This document shows positions 17,436 to 26,026 of a DNA stretch of 64,000 nucleotides, in pieces. The notes under the pieces were generated by a model, which saw nothing but the letters and a program-made list of their open reading frames with translations, ran no database searches and had not been told where the DNA came from. A program made the position numbers and the translations under genes. How positions within the stretch are numbered: position 1 is the first letter of the stretch; each line of letters opens with the position of its first letter. This DNA is from an uncultured Clostridia bacterium (GTDB lineage: Bacteria; Bacillota; Clostridia; Peptostreptococcales; Anaerovoracaceae): positions 26,501 to 90,500 of the forward strand of contig CAMENZ010000003.1 in the NCBI GenBank assembly GCA_945928865.1. The letters run 5' to 3'.

Positions 17436-18806
17436 ATGTTAGAATTATCAAAAAAATCTAATTTATTAGAGCAAAATATATATAAATACTCTCTTCAGGA
17501 TATAGAGAATCCTAATTTATATAGAGAAATGTATGACTATGAAGAAATACCAAAGGTGGCATTTAACTTTAGAAGAGTGCCTATGAATATGCCTGAGGAT
17601 ATTTGGATTACAGATACATCTTTCAGAGATGGAATGCAGTCAATGGCACCTTATACTGTAAAACAGATAGTTGATTTATATACTCTAATGTCTAAATTAG
17701 GAGGTCCTTATGGAATTATAAGACAATCAGAATTTTTTGTTTACACAGAAAGAGATAGGGAAGCTATTGAAAAATGTATGTCTTTAGGCTTTAAATTCCC
17801 TGAGATTACTACATGGATAAGAGCATCTAAAGAGGATTTTAAATTAGTAAAAGATTTAGGCGTAAAGGAAACGGGTATATTAGTATCCTGTAGTGATTAC
17901 CATATATTTAAAAAGATGGGAAAAACCAGAAAGGAAGCTGTAGACTTTTATTTAGCAACTATAAAAGATGCCTTTGAGGCAGGAGTTGTGCCTAGATGTC
18001 ATTTGGAAGATATTACAAGGGCTGATTTTTATGGATTTGTAGTGCCTTTTGTCAATGAAATTATGAAATTGTCAGAAGAGGTAGGAATACCTGTAAAGAT
18101 TAGAGCCTGTGATACTATGGGATATGGAGTTCCTTATGCGGGTGCAGCTTTACCTAGAAGTGTTGGCGGCATTATATATGGACTTCAGCATTATTCCGGA
18201 GTACCTAGTGAAATGCTGGAATGGCATGGACATAATGATTTCTATAAGGCAGTAGTAAATGCAGCTACAGCTTGGATGTATGGATGTAGTGCTGTAAATT
18301 GCTCTTTATTAGGCATAGGAGAGAGGACAGGAAATATTCCTCTGGAAGCTATGGTATTTGAATATGCCTCTTTAAGAGGCTCCTTAGATGGTATGGATCC
18401 TACTGTTGTAACTGAAATAGGAGATTATTTTAGAAGAGAAATGGGATATGATATTCCACCTATGACACCTTTTGTAGGAGAAAATTTCAATGTAACCAAG
18501 GCGGGTATTCATGCTGACGGTCTTATGAAAGATGAAGAAATATATAATATATTTAACACTAGAACTATTTTAAATAGAGCCCCCGGAGTTGCTGTTAGTA
18601 AGACATCCGGTTTAGCAGGTATAGCTTATTGGATAAATGAGCATTATAGACTTAAAGGTGATAAGGTTTTAAAGAAGGATAGTGAAATTGTAGTTACCTT
18701 AAAAGATTGGGTAGATGATATGTATAAAGATGGAAGAACTACAAGTTTATCTACCGGTGAAATGGAAGAAAAGATTAAGGAATTACTTAAAGGAGGTACC
18801 TTTTAA
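17436..18806 (+). CDS. Probable Re-type citrate synthase
   Basis: Predicted to condense oxaloacetate and acetyl-CoA to citrate with Re stereochemistry. The 456-residue protein belongs to the homocitrate/isopropylmalate synthase (DRE-TIM) family and not to ordinary citrate synthases. It has TDTSFRDGMQSM near residue 61, EWHGHNDF near 265 for metal binding, and LLGIGERTGNIPLEA. It resembles the Re-citrate synthase described in Clostridium kluyveri, and the following genes (aconitase, isocitrate dehydrogenase) supply the next steps to 2-oxoglutarate. There is no long LeuA regulatory domain at the C terminus. The main alternative is homocitrate synthase, but the downstream enzyme set favours citrate. 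A strong AGGGAGG site precedes the ATG. Confidence 0.82.
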   Translation: MLELSKKSNLLEQNIYKYSLQDIENPNLYREMYDYEEIPKVAFNFRRVPMNMPEDIWITDTSFRDGMQSMAPYTVKQIVDLYTLMSKLGGPYGIIRQSEFFVYTERDREAIEKCMSLGFKFPEITTWIRASKEDFKLVKDLGVKETGILVSCSDYHIFKKMGKTRKEAVDFYLATIKDAFEAGVVPRCHLEDITRADFYGFVVPFVNEIMKLSEEVGIPVKIRACDTMGYGVPYAGAALPRSVGGIIYGLQHYSGVPSEMLEWHGHNDFYKAVVNAATAWMYGCSAVNCSLLGIGERTGNIPLEAMVFEYASLRGSLDGMDPTVVTEIGDYFRREMGYDIPPMTPFVGENFNVTKAGIHADGLMKDEEIYNIFNTRTILNRAPGVAVSKTSGLAGIAYWINEHYRLKGDKVLKKDSEIVVTLKDWVDDMYKDGRTTSLSTGEMEEKIKELLKGGTF

Positions 18807-19465
18807 TGTTAGATAGCAGGGAAACGAATTTAGTAAATCAGGTTTTTAACAAGGTAGAAAAACATATTTTAAGGGAAGAAATTCCACAAGGAACAATTTT
18901 AGATTTAGCAAAACTTGCTAAGGAAATGAGTGTAGGTATTCATACGATTCGTGAAATTATGCCTCTTTTAAAGGTGGAAATGTTAATCGAAGAAGAAGGC
19001 GATACTTATAGGGTTGTAGGTATTTCTTCTAAGGATATTGAAGAAATGTATCAAATCAAAAAGACTATAGAAGTCAAAGCTTTCGGTTTAGCTGCTAAGA
19101 ACATTACAGATGAAGATTTAGAAAAATTAGAAAATATTTTAGAAAAGCAGATAGCCTTAAGAGAATCTAATACTGTGGAAGAAGAAGTAAATTTAGATAC
19201 AGAATTTCATGATATAGTGCTAAAAGCCTGTGGCAGTATAGTGTATAAGTCTGTTTTGTCACCTATACATCATAGGTTAGCTAAATATAGGAAGGCATCT
19301 CTTTCTGAACCGGAAAGAATGTTTAAATCAACATGTGAACATGGAGAGATTTTTAAGGCCTTAAAAGCACATAATCAAGTAGAAGCTGAAGATATAGCCA
19401 GAGAACATATTGATAATGCTTATTTGAGCATTCTTAAGCATTATGAAAATAAGGGAAAGGAATAA
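18806..19465 (+). CDS. GntR-family regulator with FCD domain
   Basis: A DNA-binding regulator of the FadR subfamily. The winged helix covers roughly residues 10-75 (TILDLAKLAKEMSVGIHTIREIMPLLKVEMLI). An FCD ligand-binding domain follows, with EEMYQIKKTIEVKAFGLAA and the metal-site pattern (aspartate and histidine in NLDTEFHDIVLKA, later histidines in HHRL and EHIDNAYLSIL). The gene shares one base with the upstream stop and sits inside the citrate operon. It therefore probably senses a carboxylate of this pathway, such as citrate, and may bind the palindrome at the promoter. Confidence 0.85.
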   Translation: MLDSRETNLVNQVFNKVEKHILREEIPQGTILDLAKLAKEMSVGIHTIREIMPLLKVEMLIEEEGDTYRVVGISSKDIEEMYQIKKTIEVKAFGLAAKNITDEDLEKLENILEKQIALRESNTVEEEVNLDTEFHDIVLKACGSIVYKSVLSPIHHRLAKYRKASLSEPERMFKSTCEHGEIFKALKAHNQVEAEDIAREHIDNAYLSILKHYENKGKE

Positions 19466-19470
19466 AATTT

Positions 19471-21402
19471 ATGGGATTAACCATTGCACAAAAAATAATA
19501 AAAGAACATTTAATTAAGGGTGAAATGACAGTAGGGAATGAGATTGCCCTTAGAATAGATCAGACTTTAACTCAGGATGCTACAGGTACTATGGCATATT
19601 TAGAGTTTGAAACTATGGGAGTTCCAAGAGTTAAGACGGAACTTTCCGTAGCATATATTGACCATAATACTTTACAGTCAGGTTTTGAAAATGCAGATGA
19701 CCACAGATATATTCAGTCAGTTGCTAAAAAACATGGACTTAAATTTTCCAGACCGGGAAATGGAATTTGCCATCAGGTTCATTTAGAAAGATTTGGTAAA
19801 CCGGGAAAGACCTTAATAGGTTCCGATAGTCATACTCCGACCTGTGGAGGTATCGGTATGCTTGCTATGGGAGCCGGAGGCATGGATGTAGCCATCGCTA
19901 TGGGTGGTGGTGCATATTATATTACTATGCCAAAGATGTATAAGGTAAACTTAACGGGTAAGTTAAATCCTTTTGTTACAGCTAAAGATGTTAGCTTGGA
20001 AATATTAAGGATTCTCTCTGTAAAGGGAGGCGTTGGAGCAATTATAGAATGGGGCGGAGAAGGTATTAAAACTTTATCTGTACCGGAGAGAGCTACAATT
20101 ACGAATATGGGAACGGAATTAGGGGCTACAACCTCTATATTTCCGTCAGACGAAGTTACAAAAGCCTTTCTTAAAGCTGAAGGCAGGGAGGCGGATTTTG
20201 TGCTGTTGGAAAGTGATGCAGATGCAAAATATGACAGAATAATAGATATAAATCTTTCTGAATTGAAGCCTTTAATTGCCTGCCCTCATAGTCCGGATAA
20301 TATTGTTACAGTTGAAAGTCTAAAAGGTACAAAGGTAGATCAGGTATGTATAGGCTCTTGTACGAACTCGTCTTTATTTGATATGTTAAAGATGGCAGAG
20401 ATGCTTAAGGGTAAGACTATAAAGCCGGAGGTTAGTTTATCTGTTTCACCGGGCTCTAAACAGGTATTAGGAATGTTAGCTGATATGGGAGCCTTATCAC
20501 ATATAATTGCCAGCGGTGCAAGGGTTTTAGAATGTGCTTGTGGACCTTGTATAGGAATGGGATTTTCTCCTAATTCAGCAGGTGTTTCTCTAAGAACTTT
20601 TAATAGAAACTTTGAAGGCAGGTCAGGCACTGCTGATGGAAAGGTATATTTAGTATCACCGGAGACTGCTGTAGCAGCAGCTTTAACCGGTGAAATTACA
20701 GATCCGAGATTTATGGAACCTATAGGGGAGATTATACTTCCGGATGTATTTAAAATTGATGATAGTGCAGTTATTTTACCTGCAGATGAAGAGGAAGCTG
20801 AGTCTTTAGAAATCCTTAGAGGGTCTAATATAAAACCTTTCCCTGAAAGTAAGCCACAGGAAAATTTACTTAGAGCTAAGGCTGTATTAAAGGTTGGAGA
20901 TAATATTACTACTGACCATATTATGCCGGCCGGAGCTAAAATTTTACCTTATAGATCTAATATTCCATATCTTTCTAAATTCTGTTTCAGTGTTTGTGAC
21001 GAAACATTTCCTGAGAGAGCTTTAGAGGCTAAGGAAAGTATTATTATAGGTGGGAATAATTATGGTCAGGGTTCTTCCAGAGAACACGCGGCATTGGTTC
21101 CTCTTTATTTGGGCGTTAGGGCAGTTATTACTAAAAGTTTTGCACGAATTCATGTGGCAAATCTGATAAATGCCGGAATTATGCCTCTTACTTTTGAAAA
21201 TCCTGATGATTATGACAAAATCAATCAAGAAGATATACTTAGCATTTCAGATGTGTTTGAAGGTATGGATTCAGGCAAAATGATTTTAGCTGATGAAACA
21301 ACAGGGGAAAAGTTTAATTTGGTATGTAGTTTTACGCAGCGTCAGAAGGATATTCTCAAGTCCGGTGGACTTTTGAAATATGTTGGCTTAGGTAATTTAT
21401 AG
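19471..21402 (+). CDS. acnA: Aconitate hydratase, short clostridial form
   Basis: Isomerises citrate to isocitrate through a [4Fe-4S] cluster. The 643 residues are shorter than AcnA of about 900 but contain both parts: the cluster domain, with GSDSHTPTCGGIGM near residue 116, IGSCTNSS near 293 and CACGPCIGMGFSPNS near 353, and the swivel domain, with NNYGQGSSREHAALVP near residue 530. The single-chain arrangement and this length match the monomeric aconitases of anaerobes. The homologous isopropylmalate isomerase usually has two subunits. It lies between the GntR regulator and isocitrate dehydrogenase. Confidence 0.9.
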   Translation: MGLTIAQKIIKEHLIKGEMTVGNEIALRIDQTLTQDATGTMAYLEFETMGVPRVKTELSVAYIDHNTLQSGFENADDHRYIQSVAKKHGLKFSRPGNGICHQVHLERFGKPGKTLIGSDSHTPTCGGIGMLAMGAGGMDVAIAMGGGAYYITMPKMYKVNLTGKLNPFVTAKDVSLEILRILSVKGGVGAIIEWGGEGIKTLSVPERATITNMGTELGATTSIFPSDEVTKAFLKAEGREADFVLLESDADAKYDRIIDINLSELKPLIACPHSPDNIVTVESLKGTKVDQVCIGSCTNSSLFDMLKMAEMLKGKTIKPEVSLSVSPGSKQVLGMLADMGALSHIIASGARVLECACGPCIGMGFSPNSAGVSLRTFNRNFEGRSGTADGKVYLVSPETAVAAALTGEITDPRFMEPIGEIILPDVFKIDDSAVILPADEEEAESLEILRGSNIKPFPESKPQENLLRAKAVLKVGDNITTDHIMPAGAKILPYRSNIPYLSKFCFSVCDETFPERALEAKESIIIGGNNYGQGSSREHAALVPLYLGVRAVITKSFARIHVANLINAGIMPLTFENPDDYDKINQEDILSISDVFEGMDSGKMILADETTGEKFNLVCSFTQRQKDILKSGGLLKYVGLGNL

Positions 21403-21413
21403 GGGGCGTTTCA

Positions 21414-22565
21414 ATGGATAAGGAAAAATATATAAAGCAGGCGGCGGCAGATTTTGAGCAGGTGTTACGCGAGCAGCTTAATAGAGTGGATAGGATGAAG
21501 GAAGACGCCGGGCAGGCGGATTTTGCCAATATGGAAAGAATAGTCATAGGACTTTTAGGTGGAGATGGGATTGGACCTATAATTATGAAAGAAGCTAAAG
21601 TTCTATTAAATGAAATTTTTACCGAAGAAATTAAGACGGGTAAAATTGAGCTTCGTGAAATCGAAGGGCTTACTATAGAAAATCGATTAGCGAAAAATCA
21701 GCCTGTACCGAATGATGTGTTAGAGGCTATAAAGGCTTGCAATGTTATTTTAAAAGGACCGACAACCACTCCAAAGGGTGGTTCTATGGAAAGTGCCAAT
21801 GTTACTTTAAGGCGTGAGCTGGATCTTTATGCTAATATTAGACCTGTTACTATTCCATCAGAAAATATTGATTGGATGTTTTTCAGAGAGAATACAGAAG
21901 GTGAATATGTTTTAGGAAGTAGAGGTATCGAAATTCCCGGAACCTTAGCTATGGATTTTAAGGTTACTACAGAGCCGGGAACTGAAAGAATAGCTCGTGC
22001 AGCTTTTAATTACGCAAAATCTGCCAATAAAAACCATGTTTCTATAGTAACAAAGGCGAATATTATGAAAAAAACTGATGGTAATTTTTCAAAAATATGT
22101 AATAAAATCGCTGAAGAATATGAGGGCATAAAGGCTGAGGATTATTATATAGATATTATGACGGCTAATTTGGTCAATAAGGATATTAGGTCAAAATTCC
22201 AAGTATTTTTATTGCCTAATCTTTATGGTGATATTATTACTGATGAAGCTGCAGAACTTCAAGGCGGTGTAGGAACTGCCGGAAGTGCTAACTTAGGTGA
22301 TAAGTATGCTATGTTTGAAGCAATTCATGGTTCAGCACCAAAGATGGTAGAAGCTGGATTAAGCTCTTATGCTAACCCATCAAGCATTTTTAAGGCTTGT
22401 GAAATGATGATTAGGCATATAGGCTTTAAAGAAAAGGCAGATGTATTGGATCGTGCCCTTAAAATATGTAATGAAGAAGAAAAGGCTGTAATAGTGACAG
22501 GTGACCAAAGAGGAGCAACTTGCGAAGAATTTGGCGCTTATGTACTTAGTAAATTAAATAATTAG
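21414..22565 (+). CDS. Isocitrate dehydrogenase, probably NAD-type
   Basis: Oxidises isocitrate to 2-oxoglutarate. The 383-residue protein is of the isocitrate/isopropylmalate dehydrogenase family: GLLGGDGIGPIIMKEA near residue 44, LKGPTTTPKGG, then GSMESANVTLRRELDLYANIRP. The Ser and Asn before VTLRR correspond to the substrate-binding S113/N115 of E. coli IDH. NLYGDIITDEAAELQGGVG binds the metal. The segment HGSAPKMVEAGLSSYANP would set the cofactor preference; I cannot assign NAD or NADP firmly. An N-terminal extension of about 40 charged residues precedes the fold. It is the last gene of the operon. Confidence 0.87.
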   Translation: MDKEKYIKQAAADFEQVLREQLNRVDRMKEDAGQADFANMERIVIGLLGGDGIGPIIMKEAKVLLNEIFTEEIKTGKIELREIEGLTIENRLAKNQPVPNDVLEAIKACNVILKGPTTTPKGGSMESANVTLRRELDLYANIRPVTIPSENIDWMFFRENTEGEYVLGSRGIEIPGTLAMDFKVTTEPGTERIARAAFNYAKSANKNHVSIVTKANIMKKTDGNFSKICNKIAEEYEGIKAEDYYIDIMTANLVNKDIRSKFQVFLLPNLYGDIITDEAAELQGGVGTAGSANLGDKYAMFEAIHGSAPKMVEAGLSSYANPSSIFKACEMMIRHIGFKEKADVLDRALKICNEEEKAVIVTGDQRGATCEEFGAYVLSKLNN

Positions 22566-22571
22566 TTTTGA

Positions 22572-22592
22572 AGGCTGCCAAATAGGCAGCCT
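22572..22592 (+). terminator. Hairpin after isocitrate dehydrogenase
   Basis: AGGCTGCC and GGCAGCCT form a perfect eight-pair stem with the loop AAATA, immediately after the stop. It has no T run, so termination may be incomplete or may need another factor. Confidence 0.55.
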
Positions 22593-22603
22593 ATTAATAT
22601 TCT

Positions 22604-23007
22604 TATCTGTCAGAATATGATGTAATGGCTACTTTGCCTTTAGTTTATAGAGATGATAATAGAATAAAAGTAAATTGTGATATTATACAATCAGAAAATC
22701 CTTATCGTAGAGAAGAACTTAAAATAAAAACAAGTTTTGGATTAATGGTAAGAAGTAAGTCGGAAGCAGTAATTGCAGAAATGTTGAATGCTATCGGGAT
22801 TAAATGGCAATATGAAAAAGCATTAATTCTTGACTGCAAAGCAGGTTTAGAAGATAATATTAAAAAAACTTTTTACCCTGATTTTACGATAGTTGATAAC
22901 TTAGGAAATGAAATTTATTTATAACACAAGATGGACCTAATAATGAAATAGATTTAGAATCTATACAAAGTATTGTTAGAGTTATTTGTAAAAGGCTTAT
23001 ACATTAA
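22604..23007 (+). pseudogene. Remnant of a PD-(D/E)XK-type nuclease-domain gene
   Basis: One frame reads LSEYDVMATLPLVYRDDNRI, later GLMVRSKSEAVIAEMLNAIGIKWQYEKAL and FYPDFTIVDNLGNEIYL before a stop. A second frame continues directly with ITQDGPNNEIDLESIQSIVR to 23007. The pieces match the middle and the extreme end of a clostridial protein family with the nuclease signature RSKSE...YEK...YPDF. The catalytic stretch that should follow YPDF (roughly YWEH...) and the N-terminal part are missing. Both truncation and an internal deletion are therefore evident. The intact 99-codon frame is unlikely to be functional. Confidence 0.65.
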
Positions 23008-23090
23008 GCGTATATAGAAGCTTAGAATTTATATTCCTCCTACTATATTTTTTTATAAAAATATGTTAAAATATAGCGTTGGAGGAATTT

Positions 23091-24377
23091 ATGTGTAACA
23101 AAAGTAAAATAAAGAATATAAATAATAATATTAAAATTGTAACTATTGACTCTAATATTAGGGTTATTATGGAAAAAATCGATTATGTTAAGTCTGCCTC
23201 TTTTGGTATTTGGGTAAAGGCGGGTTCAGTAGATGAAGAAAAATTTAATTCAGGAGTATCGCATTTTATTGAACACATGATGTTCAAGGGTACAGAAACC
23301 AGAAGTGCTAAGGATATTGCTACAGATATTGATAAGATTGGTGGGCAGATAAATGCTTTTACAGGGAAAGAAGCGACTTGCTATTATGTTAAAACCGTAA
23401 AAGACAACATTTTAAAGGGTGCTGAAGTTATTTTAGATATGTTGAATAATTCTGTATTTGATGCTAAAGAGATGACTAAAGAAAGAATGGTCATTTTGGA
23501 AGAAATGAAGATGACAGAGGATCAGCCTGATGATTTAGTCCATGAAAAGTCTATGGAGTTGATTTTTAAGGGAGAGCCTTTGGGAAGGTCAATTATTGGA
23601 ACAACCACAAGTCTTAAAAATACTTCCAGAAAAGTTTTGGTAGATTATAGAGATAAGGAATATACTAAGGATTCTATTGTAGTGTCTGTGGCTGGAAGTT
23701 TTGATGAAGATGAATTGATAGACTTTTTAAGTGGTAAGTTTAAGAATTTTAAAGATTCCAAAGGAGCTAAAAAAAATTCTGATTCTATCTATATACCTGG
23801 TGGAAAGGTAATTACTAAGGAAATTCAGCAATCCCATATTTGTCTGGCAGCTAAGACTATAGCTTTAGACCATAAAGATTATTATGTACTTTCGATTTTA
23901 AGTAGTGTTTTAGGTGGAAGTATGAGTTCTAGATTATTTCAAAATATTCGTGAACAGAAAGGATTGGCATATAGTGTATTTTCAATGACATCTTCCTTTA
24001 GCAGCACAGGATATTTTAGCATTTATGCAGGGGTTAGCCATGATAAAATAGAAAAAGCTATACAGGGTATACAGGAAGAATTAAATATTTTAGATAGAGA
24101 AGGTATTAGCTTTGAAGAACTTAATATGGCTAAGGAGCAGATGAAATCCAGCTTTGTATTCGGACAAGAAAATGTGGCCTCTATAATGTTTAGAAATGGT
24201 AAGAACTTAACCTTACTTAACAAAATACAAACTGCTGATGAAATTATGGAAGCCATTGATAAGGTAAGTTTAGAGGATATAGATAGAATTAAAAATATGA
24301 TATGTGATACTTCTAAATATTCTATTGCAGCTGTTACGGATAAAAGATTTGATTGGAGAAAGGTATGGAGTTCATAA
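23091..24377 (+). CDS. M16-family zinc peptidase
   Basis: A processing-peptidase-like zinc protease of 428 residues. The inverted zinc motif HFIEH gives H58, E61 and H62, with a further glutamate expected in the VILEEMKMTEDQ region. The C-terminal half has the family's RxxRxQKGLAYS-type sequence (NIREQKGLAYSVFS). No signal peptide is seen, so it is cytoplasmic. The ATG at 23091 follows GGAGG with correct spacing; an upstream TTG in frame overlaps that site. It overlaps dut by one base. Close relatives in Bacillus (YmxG/MlpA) also lie near dut and housekeeping genes. Confidence 0.92.
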   Translation: MCNKSKIKNINNNIKIVTIDSNIRVIMEKIDYVKSASFGIWVKAGSVDEEKFNSGVSHFIEHMMFKGTETRSAKDIATDIDKIGGQINAFTGKEATCYYVKTVKDNILKGAEVILDMLNNSVFDAKEMTKERMVILEEMKMTEDQPDDLVHEKSMELIFKGEPLGRSIIGTTTSLKNTSRKVLVDYRDKEYTKDSIVVSVAGSFDEDELIDFLSGKFKNFKDSKGAKKNSDSIYIPGGKVITKEIQQSHICLAAKTIALDHKDYYVLSILSSVLGGSMSSRLFQNIREQKGLAYSVFSMTSSFSSTGYFSIYAGVSHDKIEKAIQGIQEELNILDREGISFEELNMAKEQMKSSFVFGQENVASIMFRNGKNLTLLNKIQTADEIMEAIDKVSLEDIDRIKNMICDTSKYSIAAVTDKRFDWRKVWSS

Positions 24378-24823
24378 TGAAAACAGAAACTTTAAAAATT
24401 AAATTTGTAAATAAAGGTGGATTTCTACCTGAATACAAGACAGAAGGTTCGGCAGGCGCAGATCTTAGAGCTGCTTTAGAAGAACCTATTACCCTTATGC
24501 CTGGTGAAAGAAGATTAGTACCTACCGGTCTATATTCGGAGATTCCTATGGGTATAGAAGCTCAAATCAGAGCGAGATCAGGTATGGCTATAAATTATGG
24601 TATAGGTCTTGTAAATGGCATCGGAACTGTAGATAGTGATTATCGTGGTCAGTGGCAGATTCCACTCATTAATTGGAGCAGTGAGCCTTTTATCATAAAC
24701 CATGGAGATAGAATTGCACAGGTAGTGTTCACAAAGTATGAACAGGCAGATTTTGAAGTGGTGGAAGAGGTAAATGAAACAGAAAGAGGTAGTGGAGGCT
24801 TCGGGCACACCGGAATAAAGTAG
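24377..24823 (+). CDS. dut: dUTP diphosphatase
   Basis: Hydrolyses dUTP to dUMP, keeping uracil out of DNA. At 148 residues it is normal for the trimeric type and shows all five motifs in order: AGADLRA, RARSGMA, NGIGTVDSDYRG, DRIAQVVF and RGSGGFGHTG. I choose the ATG that overlaps the M16 stop (TAATG), because GGAG sits six bases upstream. An earlier in-frame ATG would add eight residues not expected in the family. Confidence 0.97.
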   Translation: MKTETLKIKFVNKGGFLPEYKTEGSAGADLRAALEEPITLMPGERRLVPTGLYSEIPMGIEAQIRARSGMAINYGIGLVNGIGTVDSDYRGQWQIPLINWSSEPFIINHGDRIAQVVFTKYEQADFEVVEEVNETERGSGGFGHTGIK

Positions 24824-24831
24824 GTGATATT

Positions 24832-25845
24832 GTGTTACTTAGAGAAGAATTAGAAAAAAGAGAAATAGATATTTTAGATGAAAAGGCTACGAAAAGTAAA
24901 TTTACAAAGGGCAGAAATCTTTATGAGGAGCCTTGCGATATAAGGACTGAATTCCAAAGGGACAGGGATAGAATTCTTCATTCTAAAGCTTTTAGGAGGC
25001 TTATGCATAAGACACAGGTCTTTTTAGCTCCCGAGGGGGATCATTTTAGAACCCGTTTGACTCATACTTTAGAGGTTTCACAGATTGCCAGAACTATCGC
25101 CAGAGCTTTGAATTTAAATGAGGATTTAACAGAGGCGATAGCTTTAGGTCATGATTTAGGTCATACGCCTTTTGGGCATAATGGGGAAGATGTTTTGGAC
25201 AAAATCCACGCAGCCGGCTTTCATCACAATGTCCAAAGTTTAAGAGTAGCAGATGTATTGGAATCTACCCAGTCTAGGGTTGGAATGAATCTAACCATGG
25301 AAGTTAGAGATGGTATATTAAATCATACAGGTAAAGGAATACCTTTTACTTTAGAAGGACAGATTGTAAAGATAAGCGATAGAATAGCATATATAAATCA
25401 TGATATAGATGATGCTGTGAGAAGCGGTGTTATTTTAGAAGCTGAAATTCCAAAGACTTCCATTGCATTATTTGGTAAGAGTCACAGAGAGAGAATAAAT
25501 AATATGGTAGTAGATACTATCAGAAATAGTGAAGGAAAAGATAGAATTATGCAGAGCATGGACTTTAAGGAGGAGTTAGATTCTCTTAGAAGTTTTATGT
25601 TTTCAAATGTTTATAAGAGTTCAAGAGTTAAGAGGGAAGAAGATTTAAGCAAGGTAGAGGTTGTTATCAGTTCTTTATATAAGCATTTTGTAGAAAACCC
25701 TGATCAATTGCCACCTGATTTACAGAAAATTGCTGAATTAGAAGGTGTAAATCAGGGAGCTAAAGATTTTGTGGCAGGTATGACGGATCGTTTTGCTTTA
25801 GCCAAGTATACAGATTTATTTGTACCTAAGGCATGGAGCCTTTAG
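24832..25845 (+). CDS. dGTP triphosphohydrolase-like HD protein
   Basis: A dGTPase-type nucleotide hydrolase, 337 residues. The HD-domain metal ligands are visible: H78 in RTRLTHTLEVSQIAR, H107-D108 in ALGHDLGHTPFGH, and later D in RIAYINHDIDDA. It is shorter than enterobacterial Dgt and matches the type 2 dGTPase-like family. Translation begins with GTG nine bases after the dut stop. Pairing with dut suggests shared work on nucleotide pool quality. Confidence 0.92.
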   Translation: MLLREELEKREIDILDEKATKSKFTKGRNLYEEPCDIRTEFQRDRDRILHSKAFRRLMHKTQVFLAPEGDHFRTRLTHTLEVSQIARTIARALNLNEDLTEAIALGHDLGHTPFGHNGEDVLDKIHAAGFHHNVQSLRVADVLESTQSRVGMNLTMEVRDGILNHTGKGIPFTLEGQIVKISDRIAYINHDIDDAVRSGVILEAEIPKTSIALFGKSHRERINNMVVDTIRNSEGKDRIMQSMDFKEELDSLRSFMFSNVYKSSRVKREEDLSKVEVVISSLYKHFVENPDQLPPDLQKIAELEGVNQGAKDFVAGMTDRFALAKYTDLFVPKAWSL

Positions 25846-25921
25846 TTTATAAAGGCAGGATATTAAAAAAATATAAAAAATACCTATATAATTTTAAAAT
25901 AAAAAAAGAAAAATGAAGTTT

Positions 25922-25980
25922 TCGGAGTATATATAATTAGGAGATAATTTGATTAGACCTTAAATATATACTCCGATTTT
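25922..25980 (+). terminator. Hairpin between the dGTPase gene and dnaG
   Basis: TCGGAGTATATA and TATATACTCCGA are perfect 12-base inverted copies separated by about 31 bases, followed by four T residues. It could end the upstream transcript. The long loop also allows other folds ahead of dnaG. Confidence 0.5.
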
Positions 25981-26026
25981 ATTGTAATAAATAATCAATC
26001 ATTAGGAAGGAGTTTGCAGGAATTCG

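Noticed and set aside
17436..18806. Annotation as leucine-pathway 2-isopropylmalate synthase
   Set aside because: The protein lacks the long C-terminal regulatory domain, and the next enzymes are aconitase and isocitrate dehydrogenase; no leu genes are near.
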